A stretch of DNA of 15,769 bases from Neisseria lactamica NS19. Its GTDB lineage: Bacteria; Pseudomonadota; Gammaproteobacteria; Burkholderiales; Neisseriaceae. The notes beneath the pieces were generated by a model. It had not been told where the DNA came from. It ran no database searches and was given only the letters and a program-made list of their open reading frames with translations. Made by a program: the position numbers and the translations under genes. Position 1 is the first letter of the stretch. Each line of letters begins with the position of its first letter. The stretch covers positions 1 to 15,769 of the forward strand of contig AEPI01000056.1 of the NCBI GenBank assembly GCA_000193795.2, given 5' to 3'. Below, one piece after another: positions 1 through 7,064 of the stretch.

Positions 1-56
1 TCTGCCAGGGCAAGCCGTTGATTTCCGTTCGGGCGGAAACAGGTTCTATCGGATAA
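1..56 (+). CDS. possible 3' end of an upstream gene (partial, unidentified)
   Basis: The window opens inside what may be a plus-strand gene. Read from position 3 the frame gives a short tail ending ISVRAETGSIG and a TAA at 54-56, with codons typical of the neighbouring genes. Read from position 2 the frame stays open to a TAA at 74-76 but uses AGG, ATA and AGA, which are rare here. I therefore prefer the first frame, without certainty. Too little is present to name a product, and it is possible that neither frame is coding. Confidence 0.3.
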   Translation, partial: CQGKPLISVRAETGSIG

Positions 57-98
57 GAGGCATTTTGTCCGGCTAATCAGGGTTGTGCATCAATAAAA

Positions 99-125
99 AT
101 GCCGTCTGAAGCCTTCAGACGGCAT
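99..125 (-). terminator. inverted DUS pair, terminator of the lysM gene
   Basis: Two 12-base AT-type DNA uptake sequences face each other: ATGCCGTCTGAA at 99-110 and TTCAGACGGCAT at 114-125, with a 3-base loop. Read on the minus strand the hairpin is followed by TTTTTATT, the usual form of an intrinsic terminator. It lies 14 bases past the stop codon of the minus-strand LysM gene. On the plus strand no T-run follows, so termination of the upstream gene there would be weak. Confidence 0.85.
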
Positions 126-139
126 TGTTGCCGAGGGGT

Positions 140-1363
140 TTATTGGAAAGGGTCGGCATCGACGCGGGCGCGGCCCCGGTCCGGCATATTGTCCAAATCC
201 CGTCCCGGATTGGCGGCGGTGTCGCCTTCGGAAATATCGGAGATGTTTTCCAAAATAATGGCGTAAGCCAGACCCGGCGTAGTGTGGTAAACCATTGCCA
301 AGCCCACTTCTTCGGCGGGTGTCGAAATCAGTTCGACGGTATCCCTGCTTTTGGGTTCGTCTGCCAAATTGTTGGAGAGGTTGACCTGCAGCGTTTTTTT
401 GCGTTTGTAGAGGCTTATTACCGCGCCTTTGTCCAATCCGTCCGCCTCGCCTTTGTCTATCGTAATGGTTTTGAACTGTCCGCCGATCCCCGCGCCTTCA
501 AACACGGACACGATTTTCGCCTGAAACGGGCGGGACGGCTCGTGCGGCACCATATTGAAGCGGTCGGTGTCTTCCGGCATTTTCATCAGGTAATCGCCCT
601 GCTGTATTTCGGAAATGGCGGTTTCGACCACCAGCGGCTGTATCGAATGGGTACGCAGCGGGGTAATCGAAGGATGGGTGCGGGTATAGTATTCGTTGTC
701 TTTCAACTTTTCCGCCGCCTGTTCGGAGCGTTGTTCGAGGGCGGAGTCGGTATAGTCGAGGGAGCGCACGATGCCGCTGAACGCGACTTCTTGTCCGAGG
801 AATTTGCCCGTATCCGGATCGGTGATGTTTTTATTGATGCGGTAGGTCAGGTAGCGGCCCGGCTCTTTCAGGCCCTTGGTGTAAACCCTGGTGCCTTTGG
901 TGTACAGCAGCCTGCCTTCCGGGCCCGAGAGCAGGCGCGGCGCGGCGGCGGTTTCTTTGCGGGAAACGATTTGCGGGTGCTGCATAAAGATGCGGTAGAA
1001 GTTGGCATTGACGGCAGGGATGCCGTATCCGGACACTTCTTTATCCGGACTCATTTTGACGACGGGGATGTCGTCTGTCTGTTCCAAGCCGAGGCGCGGT
1101 TCGCCGCCAACGTAGCGCAACACCAAAACCTGACCCGGATAAATCAGGTCGGGATTGTGGATTCGGCTGCGGTTCGCACCCCATAGTCGGCTCCATTGCC
1201 ACGGGCTGTACAGGTATTTGCCGGAGATGCCCCACAGGGTGTCGCCCTGTTTGACCGTGTAGCGTTGCGGCGCATCCGGGCGCACCTTCAGATTTGCCGC
1301 CAAAGTTTGTGTTGAGAATGCCATACCTGCCGCGCAGAGCAGGGTTATAATACGACGTTGCAT
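140..1363 (-). CDS. secreted LysM-domain peptidoglycan-binding protein
   Basis: This encodes a 407-residue exported protein expected to bind peptidoglycan in the periplasm or at the cell surface. Residues 1-23 look like a signal peptide: MQRR, a hydrophobic stretch, then a TLAA cleavage region. A single LysM domain covers about residues 34-84, opening with YTVKQGDTLWGISGKY and closing with NPDLIYPGQVLVL. The remaining 320 residues carry no catalytic domain I recognise, so its enzymatic role, if any, is unknown. I chose the ATG at 1361-1363 because AAGGGGAA lies just upstream and the signal peptide begins there. The frame stays open to 1477, but that extension has no signal-like start. The gene is transcribed divergently from def and ends at the DUS terminator at 99-125. 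The family is widespread in beta-proteobacteria beside def, fmt and rsmB; its exact job is not established. Confidence 0.88.
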   Translation of the reverse strand: MQRRIITLLCAAGMAFSTQTLAANLKVRPDAPQRYTVKQGDTLWGISGKYLYSPWQWSRLWGANRSRIHNPDLIYPGQVLVLRYVGGEPRLGLEQTDDIPVVKMSPDKEVSGYGIPAVNANFYRIFMQHPQIVSRKETAAAPRLLSGPEGRLLYTKGTRVYTKGLKEPGRYLTYRINKNITDPDTGKFLGQEVAFSGIVRSLDYTDSALEQRSEQAAEKLKDNEYYTRTHPSITPLRTHSIQPLVVETAISEIQQGDYLMKMPEDTDRFNMVPHEPSRPFQAKIVSVFEGAGIGGQFKTITIDKGEADGLDKGAVISLYKRKKTLQVNLSNNLADEPKSRDTVELISTPAEEVGLAMVYHTTPGLAYAIILENISDISEGDTAANPGRDLDNMPDRGRARVDADPFQ

Positions 1364-1546
1364 AACCGTTCCCCTTATCTGATAAATTTCGGTTTGTCTT
1401 GCCTGATTGGGTTGGAAAAAGCGGCGGCAGCCCCTCGGGATGTGCCGCATGATAATAAATGTTTCGCATTTTAACATTGAATTATCCGCACCATCACGGT
1501 AATTGTGAAAAACAGGCAGCGTATCTGCCGACGGAAAGAGAAAATT
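1364..1546. promoter_or_regulatory. divergent intergenic region between lysM gene and def
   Basis: These 183 bases must hold the promoters of both divergent genes. The stretch around 1450-1510 is A/T-rich and is the likely place. TTGAAT at 1477-1482 could be a -35 for def, but no good -10 sits at the right distance, and nothing clearly better is visible on the minus strand. Two dyads are present: GCGGCA/TGCCGC at 1424-1448, in the lysM leader, and GGCAG/CTGCC at 1515-1529, just upstream of the def ribosome binding site GAAAGAG. Confidence 0.5.
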
Positions 1547-2050
1547 ATGGCTTTACTGAATATCCTCCAATATCCCGACGAGCGTCTGCACACGGTGGCA
1601 AAGCCTGTCGAACAAGTTGACGAGCGCATCCAAAAGCTGGTTGCCGATATGTTTGAAACCATGTACGAGGCGCGCGGCATCGGGCTGGCGGCGACGCAGG
1701 TCGATGTGCACGAGCGCATCGTCGTGATGGATTTGACCGAAGACCGCAGTGAGCCGCGCGTGTTTATCAACCCCGTTATTGTCGAAAAAGACGGCGAAAC
1801 CACTTACGAAGAAGGCTGCCTGTCCGTGCCGGGCATTTACGACACCGTTACCCGCGCCGAACGCGTCAAGGTCGAGGCGTTGAACGAAAAAGGCGAAAAG
1901 TTCACGCTGGAGGCAGACGGCTTGCTGGCAATTTGCGTGCAGCACGAGTTGGACCACCTGATGGGTATCGTATTTGTCGAACGCCTGTCGCAGCTCAAGC
2001 AGGGCCGGATTAAGACCAAGCTGAAAAAACGTCAGAAACATACGATCTGA
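1547..2050 (+). CDS. def: peptide deformylase
   Basis: This enzyme removes the formyl group from the N-terminal methionine of new proteins at the ribosome, using a bound metal ion. The 167-residue product has the three signature motifs: GIGLAATQV at 44-52, EGCLSVP with metal ligand Cys91, and QHELDH at 132-137 with ligands His133 and His137 and catalytic Glu134. The length is normal for the bacterial type 1 enzyme. The ATG at 1547 is preceded by GAAAGAG at a suitable distance and starts the family-typical MALLNILQYPDERL. The frame extends upstream to a GTG at 1505, but that part resembles nothing in the family. It is followed by fmt after 75 bases, the classical pairing of the two formyl-methionine enzymes. 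Confidence 0.98.
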   Translation: MALLNILQYPDERLHTVAKPVEQVDERIQKLVADMFETMYEARGIGLAATQVDVHERIVVMDLTEDRSEPRVFINPVIVEKDGETTYEEGCLSVPGIYDTVTRAERVKVEALNEKGEKFTLEADGLLAICVQHELDHLMGIVFVERLSQLKQGRIKTKLKKRQKHTI

Positions 2051-2060
2051 CCCTTTTGCC

Positions 2061-2096
2061 GTGCCGTCTGAACGCTGCAAGGTTTTCAGACGGCAT
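2061..2096. repeat. inverted DUS pair between def and fmt
   Basis: GCCGTCTGAA at 2063-2072 and its complement at 2085-2094 form a 10-bp stem with a 12-base loop. The flank is GT on the left and AT on the right, so one arm is a full AT-DUS and the other a core match only. No T-run follows on either strand. It works as an uptake signal and may slow transcription, but it is a weak terminator candidate and read-through from def into fmt is likely. Confidence 0.8.
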
Positions 2097-2125
2097 CGAA
2101 CATACCGCGCATATTAGGACACGAT

Positions 2126-3052
2126 ATGAAAGTCATCTTCGCCGGCACGCCCGATTTTGCCGCCGCTGCCTTAAAAGCCGTTGCCGCCGCCGGTTTTGAA
2201 ATCCCGCTGGTGCTGACCCAGCCAGACCGCCCCAAAGGACGCGGGATGCAGCCTGCGCCGTCTCCCGTGAAACAGACCGCCTTGGAATTGGGTTTGCGCG
2301 TGGTGCAGCCCGAAAAACTGCGCGGCAACGCCGAAGCCCTGCAAATGCTTAAAGATACAGGTGCGGACGTGATGGTCGTTGCAGCCTATGGTTTGATTTT
2401 GCCGCAAGACGTGCTGGATGCGCCGAAACACGGCTGTCTCAATATCCACGCTTCGCTGCTGCCCCGTTGGCGCGGCGCGGCGCCGATTCAACGCGCGATT
2501 GAAGCCGGCGATGCCGAAACCGGCGTGTGCATTATGCAGATGGACATCGGCTTGGACACCGGCGATGTGGTCAGCGAACACCGCTACGCCATCCGGCCGA
2601 GCGATACCGCCAACGAAGTGCACGACGCGCTGATGGAAATCGGTGCGGCGGCGGTTGTTGCCGATTTGCAACAGCTTCAAAGCGAAGGCCGTCTGAACGC
2701 GGTCAAGCAGCCTGAAGAAGGTGTTACCTACGCCCAAAAACTCAGCAAGGAAGAAGCGCGTATCGATTGGAACGAAAGCGCGGCGGTGATTGAACGCAAA
2801 ATCCGCGCCTTCAATCCCGTGCCTGCCGCGCGGGTAGAGTATCAGGGCAGGCCGATGAAGATTTGGCGTGCCGAAGTCGTGGCGCAACAAGGCGCGGCAG
2901 GCGAAGTGTTGTCCTGTTCGGCGGACGGTTTGGTTGTTGCCTGCGGCGAAAACGCGCTGAAGATTACCGAATTGCAGCCTGCCGGCGGCAGACGTATGAA
3001 TATCGCGGCATTTGCGGCGGGACGGCATATCGAAGCAGGGACGAAGCTGTAA
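2126..3052 (+). CDS. fmt: methionyl-tRNA formyltransferase
   Basis: The protein transfers a formyl group from 10-formyl-tetrahydrofolate to the amino group of Met-tRNAi, which starts bacterial translation. The product has 308 residues, the usual length. The N-terminal Rossmann-like domain starts MKVIFAGTPDFAA. The formyl-folate motif SLLPRWRGAAP lies at 110-120, and the catalytic set of the family is visible as Asn106, His108 and Asp144. The C-terminal OB-like tRNA-binding domain covers about 205-308. The ATG at 2126 is preceded by AGGA. The gene carries an embedded AG-type DUS (AGGCCGTCTGAA, 2686-2697), translated as part of the domain linker. It lies between def and rsmB and probably shares transcription with both. 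Confidence 0.98.
   Translation: MKVIFAGTPDFAAAALKAVAAAGFEIPLVLTQPDRPKGRGMQPAPSPVKQTALELGLRVVQPEKLRGNAEALQMLKDTGADVMVVAAYGLILPQDVLDAPKHGCLNIHASLLPRWRGAAPIQRAIEAGDAETGVCIMQMDIGLDTGDVVSEHRYAIRPSDTANEVHDALMEIGAAAVVADLQQLQSEGRLNAVKQPEEGVTYAQKLSKEEARIDWNESAAVIERKIRAFNPVPAARVEYQGRPMKIWRAEVVAQQGAAGEVLSCSADGLVVACGENALKITELQPAGGRRMNIAAFAAGRHIEAGTKL
2686..2697 (+). repeat. AG-type DNA uptake sequence inside fmt
   Basis: A single AGGCCGTCTGAA, unpaired and inside the coding sequence. The 10-base core is the standard one; the AG flank differs from the AT flank that predominates in this window. Confidence 0.85.
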
Positions 3053-3057
3053 ATCCC

Positions 3058-3099
3058 TTCAGACGGCATCTTGAACCGCAAACGGGGATGCCGTCTGAA
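3058..3099. repeat. inverted AT-DUS pair between fmt and rsmB
   Basis: TTCAGACGGCAT at 3058-3069 and ATGCCGTCTGAA at 3088-3099 form a 12-bp stem with an 18-base loop, starting 5 bases past the fmt stop. No T-run follows, so termination is probably incomplete. It ends about 30 bases before the chosen rsmB start. Confidence 0.85.
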
Positions 3100-3130
3100 A
3101 CCATCAGTTGAAGAAAGCGAATCACAGAAT

Positions 3131-4390
3131 ATGAGTATGGCACTTGCCCAAAAACTTGCCGCCGACAGCATTGCGGCAGTTGCCGAAGGACGCAACCTTC
3201 AGGACGTGTTGGCGCAAATCCGCACCGCGCATCCCGACCTTACGGCGCAGGAAAACGGTGCGTTGCAGGACATCGCCTACGGCTGCCAGCGTTATCTGGG
3301 CAGTTTGAAACATATGCTCGCGCAGATGCTGAAAAAGCCGATTGGCAATCCGCAGCTCGAAAGCCTGCTTTTGGCGGCGTTGTACCAGCTGCATTACACG
3401 CGCAACGCGCCGCACGCCGTGGTCAACGAGGCGGTGGAGAGCATCGCGAAAATCGGGCGCGGGCAGTACCGTTCGTTTGCCAACGCGGTTTTGCGCCGCT
3501 TTTTGCGCGAACGCGAAAAATTGGCGGCTTCCTGCAAAAAAGACGATGTGGCGAAACATAACCTGCCGCTGTGGTGGGCGGCATACTTGAAAAACCATTA
3601 TCCGAAACACTGGCACAACATCGCCGCCGTGCTGCAATCCCATCCGCCGATGACTTTGCGCGTCAACCGCCGGCACGGCAATGCCGAAAGCTATTTGGAA
3701 AAACTGGCGGCGGAAGGTATCGCGGCAAAGGCGTTGGATGAATATGCAGTTACCTTGGAAGAAGCCGTGCCGGTGAACCGCCTGCCCGGTTTTTCAGACG
3801 GCATTGTTTCGGTACAGGACTTCGGCGCGCAGCAGGCGGCGTATCTTCTTAACCCGAAAGACGGCGAACGGATTTTGGATGCCTGCGCCGCGCCGGGCGG
3901 CAAGACGGGGCATATTTTGGAACTGGCGGATTGCCGTGTTACCGCCTTGGACATTGATGCAGACCGTCTGAAACGGGTAGAAGACAATATCGCGCGCCTG
4001 GGTTTTCAGACGGCATCGACGGCGTGTGCCGATGCGCGGGATTTGGCGGCGTGGTATGATGGAAAGCCTTTCGACGCAATCCTTGCCGACGTGCCGTGCA
4101 CCGCTTCCGGCGTGGCGCGGCGCAATCCCGACGTGAAATGGCTGCGCCGTCCGACCGATGCCGCCAAAACCGCCCGCCAGCAGGAAGCCCTGCTGGACGC
4201 ATTGTGGCAGGTGCTGAAAAACGGGGGAAGGATGCTGCTCGCCACCTGTTCCGTGTTCGTCGAGGAAAACGACGGACAATTGCAAAAATTCCTCAGCCGC
4301 CATAACGATGCCGAACCGATCGAATCGCGGGTGCTTTTACCGAACAAACACCAAGATGGCTTTTATTACGCGCTTATTCAAAAGCATTAA
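3131..4390 (+). CDS. rsmB: 16S rRNA (cytosine-967-C5) methyltransferase RsmB
   Basis: This S-adenosylmethionine-dependent enzyme methylates C967 of 16S rRNA. The product has 419 residues. A NusB-like helical RNA-binding domain covers about 1-140. The methyltransferase core begins near 225 with VQDFGAQQ, followed by the AdoMet loop ILDACAAPGGKTG at 248-260. Motif IV is DVPCTASG with Cys323 and motif VI is TCSVFVEEN with Cys373; in this family these two cysteines release the product and attack the base. I chose the ATG at 3131 because an upstream extension to 3071 would translate through the DUS arm; an ATG at 3137 is equally possible. The Shine-Dalgarno signal is weak. The 3' end overlaps the DUF4390 gene by 35 bases. 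Two AT-DUS copies lie inside the gene. Confidence 0.97.
   Translation: MSMALAQKLAADSIAAVAEGRNLQDVLAQIRTAHPDLTAQENGALQDIAYGCQRYLGSLKHMLAQMLKKPIGNPQLESLLLAALYQLHYTRNAPHAVVNEAVESIAKIGRGQYRSFANAVLRRFLREREKLAASCKKDDVAKHNLPLWWAAYLKNHYPKHWHNIAAVLQSHPPMTLRVNRRHGNAESYLEKLAAEGIAAKALDEYAVTLEEAVPVNRLPGFSDGIVSVQDFGAQQAAYLLNPKDGERILDACAAPGGKTGHILELADCRVTALDIDADRLKRVEDNIARLGFQTASTACADARDLAAWYDGKPFDAILADVPCTASGVARRNPDVKWLRRPTDAAKTARQQEALLDALWQVLKNGGRMLLATCSVFVEENDGQLQKFLSRHNDAEPIESRVLLPNKHQDGFYYALIQKH
3793..3804 (-). repeat. AT-type DNA uptake sequence inside rsmB (first copy)
   Basis: A single TTCAGACGGCAT inside the coding sequence, so the uptake sequence itself is on the minus strand. It is translated as part of FSDGI, in the segment leading into the methyltransferase core. 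Confidence 0.85.
4005..4016 (-). repeat. AT-type DNA uptake sequence inside rsmB (second copy)
   Basis: A second minus-strand TTCAGACGGCAT, read as FQTAS in the protein. A one-mismatch copy (ACCGTCTGAA, 3963-3972) lies 32 bases upstream in the opposite orientation, so the two could pair imperfectly in RNA. Confidence 0.85.
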
Positions 4391-4955
4391 ACAATGGCTT
4401 GTGCTGCTGCCGGTGCTTTCCGTTTTGCCGGACGCGGCGGCAGAGGGCATTGCCGCGACCCGCGCCGAAGCGAGGATAACCGACGGCGGGCGGCTTTCCA
4501 TCAGCAGCCGTTTCCAAACCGAGCTGCCCGACCAGCTCAAACAGGCGTTGCGCCGGGGCGTGCCGCTCAATTTCACCTTAAGCTGGCAGCTTTCCGCCCC
4601 GACCATCGCTTCTTATCGGTTTAAATTGGGGCAATTGATCGGCGATGACGACAATATTGACTACAAACTGAGTTTCCATCCGCTGACCAACCGCTACCGC
4701 GTTACCGTCGGCGCGTTTTCGACAGACTACGACACTTTGGGTGCGGCATTGCGCGCGACCGGCGCGGTTGCCAACTGGAAAGTCCTGAACAAAGGCGCGT
4801 TGTCCGGTGCGGAAGCGGGGGAAACCAAGGCGGAAATCCGCCTGCTGCTGTCCACTTCAAAACTGCCGAAACCTTTCCAAATCAACGCATTGACTTCTCA
4901 AAACTGGCATTTGGATTCGGGTTGGAAACCTCTAAACATCATCGGGAACAAATAA
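4356..4955 (+). CDS. DUF4390 family exported protein
   Basis: The product is a 199-residue protein of unknown function belonging, by sequence pattern and position, to the DUF4390 family. Residues 1-29 form a signal peptide: basic FKSIKQW, hydrophobic LVLLPVLSVLP, then a DAAA cleavage site. The mature part of about 170 residues looks beta-rich and soluble, so it should lie in the periplasm. The ATG at 4356 lies 35 bases inside rsmB and has only a weak ribosome binding site, pointing to translational coupling. Its stop codon overlaps the ntrY start as TAATG at 4953-4957. In beta-proteobacteria this family commonly sits between rsmB and ntrY. The tight coupling suggests, as an inference, that it serves the NtrY sensor, whose sensing loop would also be periplasmic. 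Confidence 0.88.
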   Translation: MAFITRLFKSIKQWLVLLPVLSVLPDAAAEGIAATRAEARITDGGRLSISSRFQTELPDQLKQALRRGVPLNFTLSWQLSAPTIASYRFKLGQLIGDDDNIDYKLSFHPLTNRYRVTVGAFSTDYDTLGAALRATGAVANWKVLNKGALSGAEAGETKAEIRLLLSTSKLPKPFQINALTSQNWHLDSGWKPLNIIGNK

Positions 4956-7060
4956 TGCGCCGCTTTCTGCCTGTTTCCGCCATATGCGCCGTCGTCCTGC
5001 TGTACGGACTGACGGCGGCAACCGGCAGCACCAGTTCGTTGGCGGATTATTTCTGGTGGATAGTCGCATTCAGCGCAATGCTGCTGCTGGTGTTGTCCGC
5101 CGTTTTGGCACGTTATGTCATATTGCTGTTGAAAGACAGGCGCGACGGCGTATTCGGTTCGCAGATTGCCAAACGCCTTTCCGGGATGTTCACGCTGGTC
5201 GCCGTATTGCCCGGCGTGTTTCTGTTCGGCGTTTCCGCACAGTTCATCAACGGTACGATTAATTCGTGGTTCGGCAACGACACCCACGAAGCCCTCGAAC
5301 GCAGCCTCAATTTGAGCAAGTCCGCATTGAATCTGGCGGCAGACAACGCCCTCGGCAACGCCGTCCCCGTGCAGATAGACCTCATCGGCGCAGCCTCCCT
5401 GCCGGGGGATATGGGCAGGGTGCTGGAACATTACGCCGGCAGCTTTACCCAGTTGTCCCTTTACAATGCCGCAAGCGGCAAAATCGAAAAAAGCATCAAT
5501 CCGCATAAGCTCGACCAGCCGTTTCCGGATAAGGAACATTGGGAAAAAATCCAACAGGCGGGTTCGGTCAGGGATTTGGAAAGCATAGGCGGCGTATTGT
5601 ACGCGCAGGGCTGGCTGTCGGCAGGTACGCACAACGGGCGCGATTACGCCCTGTTTTTCCGCCAGCCGATTCCCAAAGACGTGGCAGAGGATGCCGTCTT
5701 AATCGAAAAGGCGCGGGCGAAATATGCCGAGTTGAGTTACAGCAAAAAGGGTTTGCAGACCTTTTTCTTGGCTACCCTGCTGATTGCCTCGCTTTTATCG
5801 ATTTTTCTTGCACTGGTGATGGCATTGTATTTTGCCCGCCGTTTCGTCGAACCCGTCCTGTCGCTTGCCGAGGGGGCGAAGGCGGTGGCGCAAGGCGATT
5901 TCAGCCAAACCCGTCCTGTTTTACGCAATGATGAGTTCGGACGTTTGACCAAACTGTTCAACCATATGACCGAGCAGCTTTCCATCGCCAAAGAAGCGGA
6001 CGAGCGCAACAGGAGGCGCGAGGAAGCCGCCAGGCATTATCTCGAATGCGTATTGGAGGGGCTGACCACGGGCGTGGTGGTGTTTGACGAACAAGGCCGT
6101 CTGAAAACCTTCAACAAAGCGGCGGAACAGATTTTGGGCTTGTCGCTCGTGCCGCTGTGGGGCAGCAGCCGGCACGGTTGGCACGGCGTTTCGGCGCAGC
6201 AGTCCCTGCTTGCCGAAGTGTTTGCCGCCATCGGCGCGGCGGCAGGTACGGACAAACCGGTCCAGGTGGAATATGCCGCGCCGGACGATGCCAAAATCCT
6301 GCTGGGCAAGGCGACGGTATTGCCCGAAGACAACGGCAACGGCGTGGTGATGGTGATTGACGACATCACCGTTTTGATACACGCGCAAAAAGAAGCCGCA
6401 TGGGGCGAAGTGGCGAAGCGGCTGGCACACGAAATCCGCAATCCGCTCACGCCCATCCAGCTTTCCGCCGAACGGCTGGCGTGGAAATTGGGCGGGAAAT
6501 TGGACGAGCAGGACGCGCAAATCCTGACGCGTTCGACCGAAACCATCATCAAACAGGTGGCGGCGTTAAAAGAAATGGTCGAAGCATTCCGCAATTATGC
6601 GCGCGCACCGTCGCTCAAATTGGAAAATCAGGATTTGAACGCATTAATCGGCGATGTGTTGGCATTGTATGAGGCCGGCCCGTGCCGGTTTGCGGCGGAG
6701 CTTGCCGGCGAACCGCTGATGGTGGCGGCGGATACGACCGCTATGCGGCAGGTGCTGCACAATATTTTCAAAAATGCCGCCGAAGCGGCGGAAGAAGCCG
6801 ATGTGCCCGAAGTCAGGGTAAAATCGGAAACAGGGCGGGACGGACGGATTGTCCTGACGGTTTGCGACAACGGAAAAGGCTTTAGCAGGGAAATGCTGCA
6901 CAATGCCTTCGAGCCGTATGTGACGGACAAGCCGGCGGGAACGGGACTGGGACTGCCCGTAGTGAAAAAAATCATTGAAGAACACGGCGGCCGCATCAGT
7001 TTGAGCAATCAGGATACGGGCGGCGCGTGTGTCAGAATCATCTTGCCAAAAACGGTATAA
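4955..7060 (+). CDS. ntrY: membrane sensor histidine kinase NtrY
   Basis: A 701-residue inner-membrane sensor kinase that phosphorylates NtrX. Transmembrane segments are visible at about 5-24, 33-58, 77-98 and 268-294. A roughly 170-residue extracytoplasmic domain lies between the third and fourth. A HAMP linker follows (about 291-345) with the NDEFGRLTKLFN signature, then a PAS domain (about 358-475). The HisKA H-box is HEIRNPLTP with phospho-acceptor His492. The ATPase domain has the N-box NIFKNAAEAA (603-612), the G1 box DNGKGF (638-643) and the G2 box GTGLGLPVV (662-670), so all catalytic boxes are intact. The start overlaps the DUF4390 stop and is preceded by GGGA. ntrX follows after 4 bases. 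In Neisseria the pair has been linked to expression of respiratory enzymes rather than to classical nitrogen control; the stimulus is not evident from the sequence. An AG-type DUS lies inside at 6094-6105. Confidence 0.96.
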   Translation: MRRFLPVSAICAVVLLYGLTAATGSTSSLADYFWWIVAFSAMLLLVLSAVLARYVILLLKDRRDGVFGSQIAKRLSGMFTLVAVLPGVFLFGVSAQFINGTINSWFGNDTHEALERSLNLSKSALNLAADNALGNAVPVQIDLIGAASLPGDMGRVLEHYAGSFTQLSLYNAASGKIEKSINPHKLDQPFPDKEHWEKIQQAGSVRDLESIGGVLYAQGWLSAGTHNGRDYALFFRQPIPKDVAEDAVLIEKARAKYAELSYSKKGLQTFFLATLLIASLLSIFLALVMALYFARRFVEPVLSLAEGAKAVAQGDFSQTRPVLRNDEFGRLTKLFNHMTEQLSIAKEADERNRRREEAARHYLECVLEGLTTGVVVFDEQGRLKTFNKAAEQILGLSLVPLWGSSRHGWHGVSAQQSLLAEVFAAIGAAAGTDKPVQVEYAAPDDAKILLGKATVLPEDNGNGVVMVIDDITVLIHAQKEAAWGEVAKRLAHEIRNPLTPIQLSAERLAWKLGGKLDEQDAQILTRSTETIIKQVAALKEMVEAFRNYARAPSLKLENQDLNALIGDVLALYEAGPCRFAAELAGEPLMVAADTTAMRQVLHNIFKNAAEAAEEADVPEVRVKSETGRDGRIVLTVCDNGKGFSREMLHNAFEPYVTDKPAGTGLGLPVVKKIIEEHGGRISLSNQDTGGACVRIILPKTV
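6094..6105 (+). repeat. AG-type DNA uptake sequence inside ntrY
   Basis: A single AGGCCGTCTGAA in the PAS-coding part, read as QGRLK. Like the copy in fmt it is unpaired, coding and AG-flanked. Confidence 0.85.
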
Positions 7061-7064
7061 ATTT

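Noticed and set aside
125..1186. 353-residue open frame on the plus strand opposite the LysM gene
   Set aside because: It is a mirror of the LysM codons, has no recognisable start signal or domain, and the minus-strand protein has a signal peptide, a LysM domain and a good ribosome binding site.
2171..3028. 285-residue minus-strand open frame opposite fmt
   Set aside because: Shadow of a well-supported gene; composition rich in Arg/His/Gln/Phe as expected from antisense of GC-rich codons.
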